Translations under genes and position numbers: made by a program | Shown: piece by piece, positions 9,145-17,295 of the stretch | Position numbering within the stretch: position 1 is the first letter of the stretch | How the letters are laid out: each line of letters begins with the position of its first letter | The notes under the pieces: generated by a model | What the model saw: the letters and a program-made list of their open reading frames with translations, nothing else | Databases searched by the model: none | Told to the model about the DNA's origin: nothing | Source: Sphingomonas sp. NFR04 | GTDB taxonomy: Bacteria > Pseudomonadota > Alphaproteobacteria > Sphingomonadales > Sphingomonadaceae | Direction of reading: 5' to 3' | Assembly (NCBI RefSeq): GCF_900114095.1 | Contig: NZ_FORV01000002.1 | Span: 186,001-250,000, forward strand | DNA length: 64,000 nt

Positions 9145-9743
9145 CCCGCGACGACACCGCGCATGCCGAGAAGATGCGCAAGATCCAGGCCGCCCGCGCC
9201 ACGATGATGGAGACCAAGACCGAGGAGAAGGGGCTGCTCATCGTCCATACCGGCAAGGGCAAGGGCAAGAGCAGCGCGGCGATGGGGATGGTCGTCCGTG
9301 CGATCGGCCACGGCATGAAGGTGGGCGTCGTCCAGTTTATCAAGGGCGCGATGACGACCGGCGAGAAGGCGGTGTTCGATGCCTTCCCCGATCAGGTCGA
9401 GTTCAAGCCGATGGGGGAGGGCTTCACCTGGGACACGCAGGACCGCGCCCGCGACATCGCCGTCACCCGGATGGCTTGGGAAGAGGTGAAGCGGATGATC
9501 GCGGATCCCTCCTACGACATGGTGCTGGCGGACGAGCTCAACATCGCGCTGCGCTACGACTATCTGCCGTTCGACGAGGTGCTGGCGGTGCTCGAAGCGC
9601 GGCCGCCGATGAAGCACGTCATCGTCACCGGCCGCAACGCCCCCGAAGCGTTGATCGAAGCCGCCGATCTGGTCACCGAAATGACGCAGGTGAAGCACCC
9701 GTTCCGATCGGGTGTTAAGGCGCAGAAGGGGATCGAGTTCTGA
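9141..9743 (+). CDS. cobO: Cob(I)yrinic acid a,c-diamide adenosyltransferase CobO
   Basis: 200 residues. Transfers the 5'-deoxyadenosyl group of ATP to Co(I) corrinoids. It has the CobA/CobO-type P-loop GKGKGKSS at residues 38-45, preceded by EKGLLIVHT, then VGVVQFIKG, and a Walker-B-like MVLADELNIAL followed by HVIVTGRNAP. The charged N-terminal helix (MRKIQAARATMMETKTEEK) is typical of CobO. Start ATG 9141 is in an ATGA overlap with cobF. The stop TGA at 9741-9743 overlaps the proposed CTG start of bluB. Confidence 0.95.
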   Translation: MTRDDTAHAEKMRKIQAARATMMETKTEEKGLLIVHTGKGKGKSSAAMGMVVRAIGHGMKVGVVQFIKGAMTTGEKAVFDAFPDQVEFKPMGEGFTWDTQDRARDIAVTRMAWEEVKRMIADPSYDMVLADELNIALRYDYLPFDEVLAVLEARPPMKHVIVTGRNAPEALIEAADLVTEMTQVKHPFRSGVKAQKGIEF

Positions 9744-10384
9744 GCACCGCGCCCACCTTCGACGCGGCATTCCTCCGCCAGTTTGACACGCTGCTGCGCT
9801 GGCGCCGCGACGTGCGCCATTTCGACACGCGCGCGCTCCCGGCGGAGGAAATGACGGCGCTGCTGGAGACGGCCGCGCTCGCGCCCTCGGTGGGCAATGC
9901 GCAACCCTGGCGCTTCGTGCGGCTCCGCACGCCGGCGCTGCGCGAGAAGCTGGCGGCCCATGTCGACGCCGAGAATGCCCGCGCTGCCGCCGGCTATGCG
10001 GAGGAGGGGAGGCGCGACGCCTATCGCGCGCTCAAGCTCCACGGACTGCGCGAAGCACCCGAACTGCTCGCGGTGTTCTGCGACGAGCGCCCGGCGGCCG
10101 GAGACGGCCTCGGCATCGCTACCATGAAGGAGATGCTGCGCTATTCCTGCGTCACGGCGATCCACACGCTGTGGCTCGCCGCCCGCGCGCGCGGCATCGG
10201 CCTCGGGTGGGTGTCGATCCTCGATCCCGATGCCGTGACCGCGCTGCTCGACGTGCCGCCCGACTGGACGCTGATCGCCTTGCTCTGTCTCGGCTATCCC
10301 GAGGTGCCTTCCGACATCCCCGAACTCGAACGCCGCGGCTGGCAGGCGCGCGAGCTGCTTGCCGACCGGCTGTTCGAACGCTGA
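9740..10384 (+). CDS. bluB: 5,6-dimethylbenzimidazole synthase BluB, probable CTG start
   Basis: 214 residues from CTG 9740. BluB is a nitroreductase-fold enzyme that cannibalises FMNH2 with O2 to make dimethylbenzimidazole, the lower ligand of B12. Family features are RRDVRHFDTRALP, ETAALAPSVGNAQPWRFV, REAPELLAVFCDE and HTLWLAARARGIGLGWVSI. The frame is closed by a TAA at 9716-9718, and between that stop and conserved sequence there is no ATG, GTG or TTG. GTG 9812 would delete the conserved FDTLLRWRRD. CTG 9740 overlaps the cobO stop as CTGA, exactly where the other junctions have ATGA, with an AAGGGG ribosome-binding site 8 nt upstream. A sequencing error at the first base is the alternative. 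Confidence 0.9.
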   Translation: MSTAPTFDAAFLRQFDTLLRWRRDVRHFDTRALPAEEMTALLETAALAPSVGNAQPWRFVRLRTPALREKLAAHVDAENARAAAGYAEEGRRDAYRALKLHGLREAPELLAVFCDERPAAGDGLGIATMKEMLRYSCVTAIHTLWLAARARGIGLGWVSILDPDAVTALLDVPPDWTLIALLCLGYPEVPSDIPELERRGWQARELLADRLFER

Positions 10385-10401
10385 CAAATCAGGAGTTTTC
10401 G

Positions 10402-10812
10402 ATGCTTACCCCCGTTGAAGATGGCCCGGCGATCGTCGTGTGCAACACCTGCCGTTTCAGTGCCGACGCGCGAGAGGACGATCAAGGCCGCCGCGGCGGT
10501 GCCGTGCTCGCCGAGGCGCTGACCGAAGCGCGCGCGGCCGATCCGCGCTATGCGGACATTGCGATCCAGCAGATGCCGTGCCTGTTCGCTTGCAGCGAGC
10601 ATTGCACGGTGCACCTGCGCGCGCCCGACAAGGTGGGCTACGTGCTGGGCCGATTTGCGCCCGATGCGGATGCCGCGCAGGCAATTCTCGAATACGCCGT
10701 CGCATATGCCGCCAGCGAACACGGCAAGGTGCCGTTCGCGCAGTGGCCGCAGGGCGTGAAGGGCCACTTCATCGTCCGCGTGCCGCCGGCGGGTCTGGTG
10801 GTCGAAAGCTGA
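10402..10812 (+). CDS. DUF1636 cysteine-rich metal-binding protein
   Basis: 136 residues, last gene of the cobalamin operon, 17 bp after bluB, with an AGGAG ribosome-binding site before ATG 10402. It carries five cysteines in two groups: C14-x2-C17 (VVCNTCRFS) and C60-x3-C64-x3-C68 (MPCLFACSEHC). The layout recalls thioredoxin-like 2Fe-2S ferredoxins and is typical of DUF1636 proteins, which are often found next to cobalamin or CobW-type genes. Function is not established. From the neighbours I infer a role in cobalt handling or as an electron carrier for a corrin step. No signal peptide or membrane segment is visible, so it is probably cytoplasmic. Confidence 0.8.
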   Translation: MLTPVEDGPAIVVCNTCRFSADAREDDQGRRGGAVLAEALTEARAADPRYADIAIQQMPCLFACSEHCTVHLRAPDKVGYVLGRFAPDADAAQAILEYAVAYAASEHGKVPFAQWPQGVKGHFIVRVPPAGLVVES

Positions 10813-10825
10813 GGTCTATCGCCGG

Positions 10826-10845
10826 CCGTGGATGAACTTCCACGG
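10826..10845. terminator. Hairpin between convergent DUF1636 gene and LysR gene
   Basis: A perfect 7-bp stem, CCGTGGA (10826-10832) and TCCACGG (10839-10845), with a 6-nt loop lies in the 38-bp gap between two convergent genes. There is no clear T-tract on either strand, so it may be a weak bidirectional terminator or only an mRNA-end stabiliser. Confidence 0.45.
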
Positions 10846-10850
10846 GTGGC

Positions 10851-11747
10851 TCAGTTTTCGGCGTGGCGCCGCAGGCCGTCACGGAACCAGATCAGGCCGG
10901 CGTCCAATGCGCGCGTGCGGTTGAACTGGATCATCTCGCGCATCTTGGGCAGCGGGAACGGCGGGGGCGCCATCGCAAGCGGCAGTTTGTCCATGAAGAG
11001 ACGGGCGAGTCGGGCGTGCACCAACGCGATCCGCTGCGTGCCCGGCAGCAGCCAAGGCACCAATGTGAAGGACGTGACCGTGACCTCGATACGGCGCGTG
11101 TACCCGCGGGCGCGAACATGTTGTTCGACAAACGCAGGCTGATTGGAAAGCTCGACGACAACGTGGCCGGCCATTTGGTAGTCCGCTTCCGTGATGGGCC
11201 TGGCGAACAACGGATTTTCCGACCAGCCGAGAAGTACATGATCCTCCTCGAACAGCAGTTCCGCCGGATGTCCCTGCGCCTGGAACTGTTCGGGCGAAAT
11301 GATGCAGTCGAGATCGCCGCGCTCCATCTCCCCAGTCACACCCGCATGCGGCGCAATGACCGAACAGCGGATGCCCGGAGAGCGGGTGGCCATCTCGGTC
11401 AGCAGCGGCTGTACGGCGATGGACGTGACATAATCAGAAGCGGCGATCCGGAAACTGCGACGGGACGTCTCCGGGTCGAACAAGGTCGAACCCGCCATCA
11501 GCGCCTGTGTCGTCGCGACGATTTCCGCCACTCGGGGGGCGAGTTCCAGCGCGTGCGGCGTCGGGATCATCTGCTTGCCTGTCGCCACGAGCAACGGGTC
11601 GTTGAACGACTCCCGTAGCCGCCGCAGCGCTGCGCTCATGGCCGGCTGGGTCAGATGCAGGCGCTCTGCTGCGCGGGTGACGCTACGCGCCTCCATCAGG
11701 GCGTGGAATGCGACCAGCAGATTGAGATCGAACCGATCGAGCCGCAC
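10851..11747 (-). CDS. NodD-like LysR-family transcriptional regulator
   Basis: 298 residues from GTG 11747. The N-terminal winged helix-turn-helix spans about residues 4-63 (RLDRFDLNLLVAF, RAAERLHLTQPAMSAALRRL, PTPHALELAP), a pattern close to NodD and related effector-sensing LysR proteins. The effector domain fills the rest. I prefer GTG 11747 because LysR proteins of this type begin MRxxRFDLNLL and a GGGAG ribosome-binding site (complement at 11755-11759) sits 7 nt upstream; an ATG at 11822 would add 25 unlike residues. It is transcribed divergently from the TonB receptor operon and is the likely regulator of it, probably an activator responding to a pathway substrate. Confidence 0.88.
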   Translation of the reverse strand: MRLDRFDLNLLVAFHALMEARSVTRAAERLHLTQPAMSAALRRLRESFNDPLLVATGKQMIPTPHALELAPRVAEIVATTQALMAGSTLFDPETSRRSFRIAASDYVTSIAVQPLLTEMATRSPGIRCSVIAPHAGVTGEMERGDLDCIISPEQFQAQGHPAELLFEEDHVLLGWSENPLFARPITEADYQMAGHVVVELSNQPAFVEQHVRARGYTRRIEVTVTSFTLVPWLLPGTQRIALVHARLARLFMDKLPLAMAPPPFPLPKMREMIQFNRTRALDAGLIWFRDGLRRHAEN

Positions 11748-11775
11748 CGCATAACTCCCGTGAATGAAGATCCAT

Positions 11776-11790
11776 AAATCTTTGCGATTT
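11776..11790. promoter_or_regulatory. Inverted repeat, candidate LysR operator
   Basis: AAATC (11776-11780), 5-nt spacer, GATTT (11786-11790): a perfect 5-bp dyad in the AT-rich 113-bp region between the divergent LysR gene and the TonB receptor operon, 28 bp from the LysR start. A further GAT at 11792-11794 lies on the same face. It is where a LysR box would be expected, but it does not fit T-N11-A or the ATC-N9-GAT nod-box form exactly. Confidence 0.35.
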
Positions 11791-11860
11791 TGATTAATAT
11801 CAGAATGGGTGCACTTGTACATCCAGCGGACGACAAAGAGCCGCGTCGAGGAGATTGGAT

Positions 11861-14269
11861 GTGAGACGGGCTTTGATGCTTGCCAGTTCGGCTGTGTGGC
11901 TTGCCGCTACAGGAACTGTCGCGCAGGCGCAGACGGATACCCCGCCGACAGCCCCTGATTCTGGTCAAGCAACGGCCGCAGCGAGTGAATCGGGGCTTCA
12001 GGAAATCATCGTTACCGCCCAGCGCAAGGCGGAGAACCTGCAGCGCGCCGGCATCCCGGTCGCGGTGGTCACCGGCGAGCAGCTGGTCAGCAAGGGCCTG
12101 ACCAGCGCCAACGAACTCGGCAATTCGGTACCGTCGCTGAGCGCCCAGCCCCAGGGCGGCGCCAACACCGTGTTCTTCCTGCGCGGCGTCGGCAACTTCA
12201 CCGTCAACGGCTATAGCGACCCGGCGGTCGCCTTCAATTATGACGGCGTCTATCTCGGCCGCGCCACCTCCACCTCGGGCATCTTCTACGATCTCGAGCG
12301 GGTGGAGGTGCTGAAGGGGCCGCAGGGCACGCTCTATGGCCGCAACGCCACGGCGGGCGCGATCAACGTGCTGCCGACGCGACCGAAGATCGGCGAGAAT
12401 AGCGGCTTCGTCACCGCCAGCTACGGCAATTACAACGCATTCAACGTCCAGGGCGCGGTGAATATCGCGATGGGCGAGCATGGCGCGATGCGCATCGCCG
12501 GCAATGTCGTCAGTCGCGACGGCTACCAGAAGGACGGCACCAGCGACGAGAAGACCCAGGCGCTGCGCGTCCAGTTCCTGACCGAACTGACACCCGACCT
12601 CACCGTGCGCATCGGCGGCGACTATGCGCATAGCGGCGGCAAGGGGCCGGGCTCGACCTATGCGGGGCGGATCGTGTTCAACGGCACCGCCAACCAGTTC
12701 GTGCCCGCGGGCCTTAGCGAGGATAGCGGGCTGTTCTCGCCCGAGGCGCAGGCCTATCGCCAGACGCTGTTCAGCGGCCTCGCCGGCCGCACGCTGACGC
12801 CGCTCGACGTGCAGCCCTATCTGGACAACAACTATTACGGCGCCAATGCCGAGATCAGCCTGCGCACCGGCGCCGGCACGCTGACCGTGATCCCGGCCTG
12901 GCGATATTCGAAGCTCGACAACCGCTTCGCCGTGCCCGCCTTCTACGGCGACGTCGCGGAGACCGACGAGCAGAAGAGCCTGGAAATCCGCTTCGCGGGC
13001 AACCGCGTCGGCATCTTCGATTATATCCTCGGCGCCTATTATTTCGACGAGTCGGTCGCGGCGACCTATCTCTACGCCCAGCAGGCGCTGAACGCGTACC
13101 AGCAGTTCACCTCGGCCACCAAATCCTATGCCGGGTTTGGCCGGGTCACCGCCAATTTCACCGATCGGCTGCGGCTGATCGGCGGCCTGCGCTACACCAA
13201 GGACGACAAGGACTTCAACGGCCGCGCCGACGTGTTCCTCGTCCGCTGCACCGCCGTGGTGCAGGGCCGGCCGAGCTGCCCGAACGCGCCGCTGCTGCCG
13301 TCGACCGGCCGCTACCAGGACCTGACCTCGCTCGGTTATCCCAGCGTGCCGGACAACCAGGCACGCCCGATCGGCACCACCGGCGCGCTGCTGATCCACG
13401 CCGTCACCCCGGTCAACACGCCGCTGTCGAACGATCGCTTCACCTACCATCTCGGCGCCGAGTTCGACGTCGGCCCCCGCTCGCTGCTCTATGCCAATTA
13501 CGAGACCGGCTATCGCTCGGGCGGCTTCGCGCTTTCCGCCGGGTACGAGACGTTCCAGCCCGAATATATCGACGCCTACACGATCGGCATGAAGAACCGG
13601 TTCTTCGACAACCGGCTGCAGCTGAACCTCGAGGCGTTCCTGTGGAAATACCGCAACCAGCAGGTCAACCACACCGGCATCGATCGGAACGGCAACCAGG
13701 GCCAGTTCACCGAGAATGTCGGCAAGTCGACCAACAAGGGTGTCGAGGTTGATGCGCAATTCCTCGCCACGCGCAACACACTGCTGAGCGTCAATGTCCA
13801 GTATCTCGACGCGAAATATGACGACTTCGTCTATCGCGAGCCGATCGGCGCGACCCCGCCGATCACCGGCTGCCCGTACCGCGCCAGCGCCACGGCCGGA
13901 CTGTACGACATCGATTGCTCGGGCCGCACCGCCTATCAGTCGCCAAATTGGACGATGAACCTCGGCGCGCAGCAGACCGTGCCGCTGGGCGACTACAAGA
14001 TCCTGCTCTCGGGCGACACGCAGTATCGCACCAGCCGCGTGGTCGGGTTCGAATATATGCCGAATCAGATCGTCGGCGCGACCTGGGTGAGCAATGCCCA
14101 GATCGCCTTCGGCTCGGCCGATGATCGCTGGTCGATCGCCGCCTTCGTCCGCAACATCGAGGACGAACGCTACCAGGCCAGCGCGCAGATCTACAGCGCC
14201 GGCTCGGCTGCACTCGCCGTTTATTCGCCGCCGCGCACCTATGGCGTGCGCGCGACGTCGAAGTTCTGA
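11861..14269 (+). CDS. TonB-dependent outer-membrane receptor
   Basis: 802 residues from GTG 11861, which has a GAGGAG ribosome-binding site 7 nt upstream; TTG 11855 is the alternative. A signal peptide (about 1-23, cleavage near AQA-Q) precedes a TonB-box-like EIIVTAQR at 48-55, then the plug domain (FLRGVGN, YDGVYLGR, LERVEVLKGPQGTLYGRNA) and a beta-barrel ending in the aromatic terminus ATSKF. The receptor draws a substrate across the outer membrane using the proton-motive force through TonB-ExbBD. It heads a nine-gene operon of catabolic enzymes, so the ligand is probably the aromatic substrate of that pathway rather than a siderophore. The plug is of the type common in sphingomonad catabolic islands. 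Confidence 0.93.
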   Translation: MRRALMLASSAVWLAATGTVAQAQTDTPPTAPDSGQATAAASESGLQEIIVTAQRKAENLQRAGIPVAVVTGEQLVSKGLTSANELGNSVPSLSAQPQGGANTVFFLRGVGNFTVNGYSDPAVAFNYDGVYLGRATSTSGIFYDLERVEVLKGPQGTLYGRNATAGAINVLPTRPKIGENSGFVTASYGNYNAFNVQGAVNIAMGEHGAMRIAGNVVSRDGYQKDGTSDEKTQALRVQFLTELTPDLTVRIGGDYAHSGGKGPGSTYAGRIVFNGTANQFVPAGLSEDSGLFSPEAQAYRQTLFSGLAGRTLTPLDVQPYLDNNYYGANAEISLRTGAGTLTVIPAWRYSKLDNRFAVPAFYGDVAETDEQKSLEIRFAGNRVGIFDYILGAYYFDESVAATYLYAQQALNAYQQFTSATKSYAGFGRVTANFTDRLRLIGGLRYTKDDKDFNGRADVFLVRCTAVVQGRPSCPNAPLLPSTGRYQDLTSLGYPSVPDNQARPIGTTGALLIHAVTPVNTPLSNDRFTYHLGAEFDVGPRSLLYANYETGYRSGGFALSAGYETFQPEYIDAYTIGMKNRFFDNRLQLNLEAFLWKYRNQQVNHTGIDRNGNQGQFTENVGKSTNKGVEVDAQFLATRNTLLSVNVQYLDAKYDDFVYREPIGATPPITGCPYRASATAGLYDIDCSGRTAYQSPNWTMNLGAQQTVPLGDYKILLSGDTQYRTSRVVGFEYMPNQIVGATWVSNAQIAFGSADDRWSIAAFVRNIEDERYQASAQIYSAGSAALAVYSPPRTYGVRATSKF

Positions 14270-14280
14270 GGGTGCGCGCC

Positions 14281-15252
14281 ATGCACCTTCTTCCGCGCCT
14301 GCTCGTCACCGGCCTGCTGCTCTCGGCGGCAGGTGCGGCGGGCGCGCAGACGCCGGCTCCCGCATCGAGTTGGATCACGCTGGGCACGATGGGCGGCCCG
14401 GTGCCGGAGCCGGGCCGGTCGCAGCCGGCCAATGCGCTGGTCCTCGGCCGCGACGTCTATCTGGTCGATGTCGGCGACGGGGCGGTGGAGCAACTCGCCA
14501 AGGTCAACCTTCAGGCGCTGCACGTGAAGGCGGTCTTCCTCAGCCACCTGCATTTCGATCATACCGGCGGCCTCGCCGCGCTGATCGGCCTGCGCTACCA
14601 GACCAACGCGCCCGGCCCGCTCCACGTCTACGGCCCGCCGGGCACCAAGGCGCTGGTCGACGGGCTGGTCGCCTCGATGCAGCCGGCCGCGGCGGCGGGC
14701 TATGGCCTGCCCGGCGCGCCGGTGATCGATCCGACGACGACGGTGGTCGTCACCGAGATGGCGGACGGCACGACGGAGAGGCTTGGCGGCTTCACCGTGC
14801 GCGCCGCCAAGAACAGCCATTACAGCTTCGCGCCGGGATCGGCCGAGGACCGCCACTATCAGTCGCTGGCGCTGCGGTTCGACCTGCCGGGCAGATCGAT
14901 CGTCTATACCGGCGACACCGGGCCCAGCCCGGCAGTCGACGCGCTCGGCCGCGGCGCGGACCTACTGGTCAGCGAGATGATCGACGTGCCGGCCACCATG
15001 GCGGCGATCGCGCGGATCCAGCCGAACATGCCGGCGGCGCAGCGCAATGCGATGGCCGAGCATCTGACCCGCCATCACCTCACCCCCCAGCAGGTCGGCG
15101 AAATGGCCAAGGCGATGGGGGTGAAGCAGGTGGTGCTGACCCACCTCGTGATCGCCCGCGCGGACCAGGCGGCGATCGACGGGTCCATCGCCACCATCCA
15201 CCAATCCTTCCCCGGGCCGGTGACCGCCGCCCAAGATCTGGAACGATTCTAA
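14281..15252 (+). CDS. Exported metallo-beta-lactamase-fold hydrolase
   Basis: 323 residues. The N-terminus has a signal peptide (about 1-23, ending GAAGAQ), so the protein is probably periplasmic. The MBL zinc motif HLHFDH is at residues 89-94, followed by TGG, and later ligands appear as KNSHYSF and VYTGDTGPS; VLTHLV near the C-terminus fits the last histidine. It could be a lactonase, arylsulfatase-like or other ester hydrolase; the sequence does not decide the substrate. ATG 14281 is 12 bp after the TonB receptor stop, with GAGGG 8 nt upstream; GTG 14272 is less likely. In this operon it may open a lactone or ester before uptake. Confidence 0.85.
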   Translation: MHLLPRLLVTGLLLSAAGAAGAQTPAPASSWITLGTMGGPVPEPGRSQPANALVLGRDVYLVDVGDGAVEQLAKVNLQALHVKAVFLSHLHFDHTGGLAALIGLRYQTNAPGPLHVYGPPGTKALVDGLVASMQPAAAAGYGLPGAPVIDPTTTVVVTEMADGTTERLGGFTVRAAKNSHYSFAPGSAEDRHYQSLALRFDLPGRSIVYTGDTGPSPAVDALGRGADLLVSEMIDVPATMAAIARIQPNMPAAQRNAMAEHLTRHHLTPQQVGEMAKAMGVKQVVLTHLVIARADQAAIDGSIATIHQSFPGPVTAAQDLERF

Positions 15253-15255
15253 GCC

Positions 15256-16371
15256 ATGCAGTCTCTCAAGATCCTCGTCATCGGCGGCGGCATCGGCGGG
15301 CTCACCGCCGCCATCGCGCTCCGGCACAAGGGCTTCGCCGTCGAGGTGATCGAACGCGATCCTAGCTGGTCGGTCTACGGTGTCGGCATCATCCAGCAGG
15401 CCAATGTGCTGCGCGCGATGAAGGCGCTGGGCCTGCTCGACGATTATCTGGGCGCCGGCGTCGGCTTCGACGCCGTCGAGATCTTCCGCCCCGACGGCGT
15501 GAAGGTCGCCCGCGTGCCCGCGCCAAGGCTGCTCGACGGCTATCCCGCCAATGTCGGCATCGGCCGCCGCGCGCTGCACAAGGTGCTCGGCGACCGCACG
15601 ATCGCCGAGGGCGCCGAGGTGCGGCTGGGCATCACCGCGGAGACCATCGTCGACGACGGCGAGCAGGTCGCGGTCACCTTCTCCGACGGCAGCAGCGGCA
15701 TCTACGACGTCGTGATCGGTGCCGACGGCGTCTATTCGCACACCCGCGAGACGCTGTTCCCGGATGCGGAGCGGCCCGCATTCACCGGCCAGGCGGTGTG
15801 GCGCTACAATTTCCCGCGCTTCGCCGATCTCGATGCGCTGCAGGTGTATAACGGCCCGACCGGCGTCGGCTTTGTGCCGATCAGCGAAGACCTGATGTAC
15901 ATGTACGTCACCACGCCCGAACCGGACAATCCGCGCTACCCACGCGAGGGACTGGCGGCGACGATGCGCGGCAAGCTCGCCACCTGCGCGCCGGCGATCC
16001 AGGCGCTCACCGAGCAGATCACCGACGACGACGCCGTGGTTTATCGCCCGCTGGAAGGCATGTTGATGGAGGGGCCATGGCATCGCGGCCGGGTCGTGCT
16101 GCTCGGCGACGCCGTCCACGCCACCACCCCGCATCTGGGCCAGGGCGCCGGCATGGCGATTGAGGACAGCCTCGTCCTAGCGGAGGAGCTCGCCCGCGCC
16201 GACACGGCGGAGGACGCCTTCACCGCCTATCGCGCCCGCCGCTTCGATCGCTGCGCTTACATCGTCCGTCAAAGCCTGGCGATCTGCCACGGCCAGCTCG
16301 GCAAGGGCCCGCCGGTCGATAACGCCAAGGCGACCGCCGAGATGTTCGCCGTCACCGCACAACCGATCTGA
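15256..16371 (+). CDS. FAD-dependent aromatic monooxygenase (PHBH-like)
   Basis: 371 residues. Class A flavoprotein hydroxylase: FAD-binding GxGxxG at 10-15 (VIGGGIGGL), the DG motif GADGVYSHTR at 155-164, and the second FAD motif GDAVHATTPHLGQG at 284-297. Such enzymes use NAD(P)H and O2 to hydroxylate phenolic rings, often next to an existing hydroxyl group, producing a catechol for ring cleavage. The gene starts 4 bp after the MBL gene and is followed after 18 bp by the extradiol dioxygenase, consistent with sequential steps. It is cytoplasmic: there is no signal peptide. The exact substrate is unknown. Confidence 0.88.
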   Translation: MQSLKILVIGGGIGGLTAAIALRHKGFAVEVIERDPSWSVYGVGIIQQANVLRAMKALGLLDDYLGAGVGFDAVEIFRPDGVKVARVPAPRLLDGYPANVGIGRRALHKVLGDRTIAEGAEVRLGITAETIVDDGEQVAVTFSDGSSGIYDVVIGADGVYSHTRETLFPDAERPAFTGQAVWRYNFPRFADLDALQVYNGPTGVGFVPISEDLMYMYVTTPEPDNPRYPREGLAATMRGKLATCAPAIQALTEQITDDDAVVYRPLEGMLMEGPWHRGRVVLLGDAVHATTPHLGQGAGMAIEDSLVLAEELARADTAEDAFTAYRARRFDRCAYIVRQSLAICHGQLGKGPPVDNAKATAEMFAVTAQPI

Positions 16372-16389
16372 TCCCCAGGAAAGCGTATC

Positions 16390-17292
16390 ATGACCCGAGT
16401 CACCGAAATCCGCTATGTCGGCTATGCCGTCACCGACTTCGACGCCGAGAAGCAATTCTATCAGGAGGTCTGGGGCCTCGAGCCCGTGCCGAGCAACGAC
16501 GGCATGGCGTGGTTCAAGGCCCAGGGGCATGACGAACACCATGTCGTCCGCCTCCGCCCGGCCGAGGAAAACCGCATCGACGTGATCGCGCTCGCCGCCG
16601 ACAGCCGCGCCGATGTCGACGCGATCCGCGCCCGTGCCGAGGGCGCCGGCTGCAAGATCTTCCGCGAGCCTGCCGAACTGGCGACGCCCGGCGGCGGCTA
16701 TGGCTTTCGCTTCTTCTCGCCCGACGGGCTGCTGTTCGAAGTCTCGAGCGACGTCGCGCGCGGCCAGCGCCGCGACATTGCCCGCTGGGACGGCGTGCCG
16801 GTGAAGATCAGCCACATCGTGCTGCACTCGCCGGACCACCAGGCGGCGGTGAAATTCTTCACCGAGGTGCTGGGCTTCAAGGTGAGCGACTGGCTCGGCG
16901 ACTTCATGTGCTTCCTGCGCTGCAACTCGGCGCACCACCGCATCGCGCTGCTGCCCGGACCTGCCTGCCTCAACCATGTCGCCTATGACATGGAGGGGAT
17001 CGACGGCATGATGCGCGGCGCGCACCGGCTGAAGCTCAACGGCATCAACATCGGCTGGGGCCCCGGCCGGCATACCGCCGGCAATAACACCTTCAGCTAT
17101 TTCGTGACGCCCAGCGGCTTCGTAACCGAATACACCTCGGAGCTGGAGGAAGTGGATTTCGACGCGCACCAGCATCAGGTCTACACCCCCGCGCCGCTGA
17201 TCATGGACCAGTGGGGGATCGGCACCGGCGGCCCGCAGACGCTGCCGCATCCCGCCCCCAATCCGGGGCTGTTCATGGCGGTGGAGGCCTGA
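16390..17292 (+). CDS. Type I extradiol ring-cleavage dioxygenase (VOC fold)
   Basis: 300 residues, two VOC modules (about 5-120 and 138-260). Compared from memory with BphC, all key positions are kept: iron ligands H142 (SHIVLH), H196 (LNHVAYD) and E247 (VTEYTSE), and catalytic H183 (SAHHRIAL), H228 (GRHTAGN) and Y237 (FSYFVTPSG). This is much more than a generic glyoxalase match and predicts a working Fe(II) enzyme that opens a catechol ring next to the hydroxyl pair (meta cleavage). It follows the flavin monooxygenase and precedes a C-C-hydrolase-like protein by 3 bp. The substrate is probably bulky or bicyclic, but that is inference. Confidence 0.88.
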   Translation: MTRVTEIRYVGYAVTDFDAEKQFYQEVWGLEPVPSNDGMAWFKAQGHDEHHVVRLRPAEENRIDVIALAADSRADVDAIRARAEGAGCKIFREPAELATPGGGYGFRFFSPDGLLFEVSSDVARGQRRDIARWDGVPVKISHIVLHSPDHQAAVKFFTEVLGFKVSDWLGDFMCFLRCNSAHHRIALLPGPACLNHVAYDMEGIDGMMRGAHRLKLNGINIGWGPGRHTAGNNTFSYFVTPSGFVTEYTSELEEVDFDAHQHQVYTPAPLIMDQWGIGTGGPQTLPHPAPNPGLFMAVEA

Positions 17293-17295
17293 GCC

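Noticed and set aside
9812..10384. GTG 9812 as the bluB start
   Set aside because: It would remove the conserved FDTLLRWRRD segment and leave 72 bp between cobO and bluB in an operon of overlapping genes.
11748..11822. Longer LysR gene starting at ATG 11822
   Set aside because: The added 25 residues do not fit LysR N-termini, while GTG 11747 has a good ribosome-binding site and the typical MRLDRFDLNLL start.
11748..11860. Nod-box ATC-N9-GAT upstream of the TonB operon
   Set aside because: ATC and GAT triplets occur, but at spacings of 5, 11 and 13 rather than 9.
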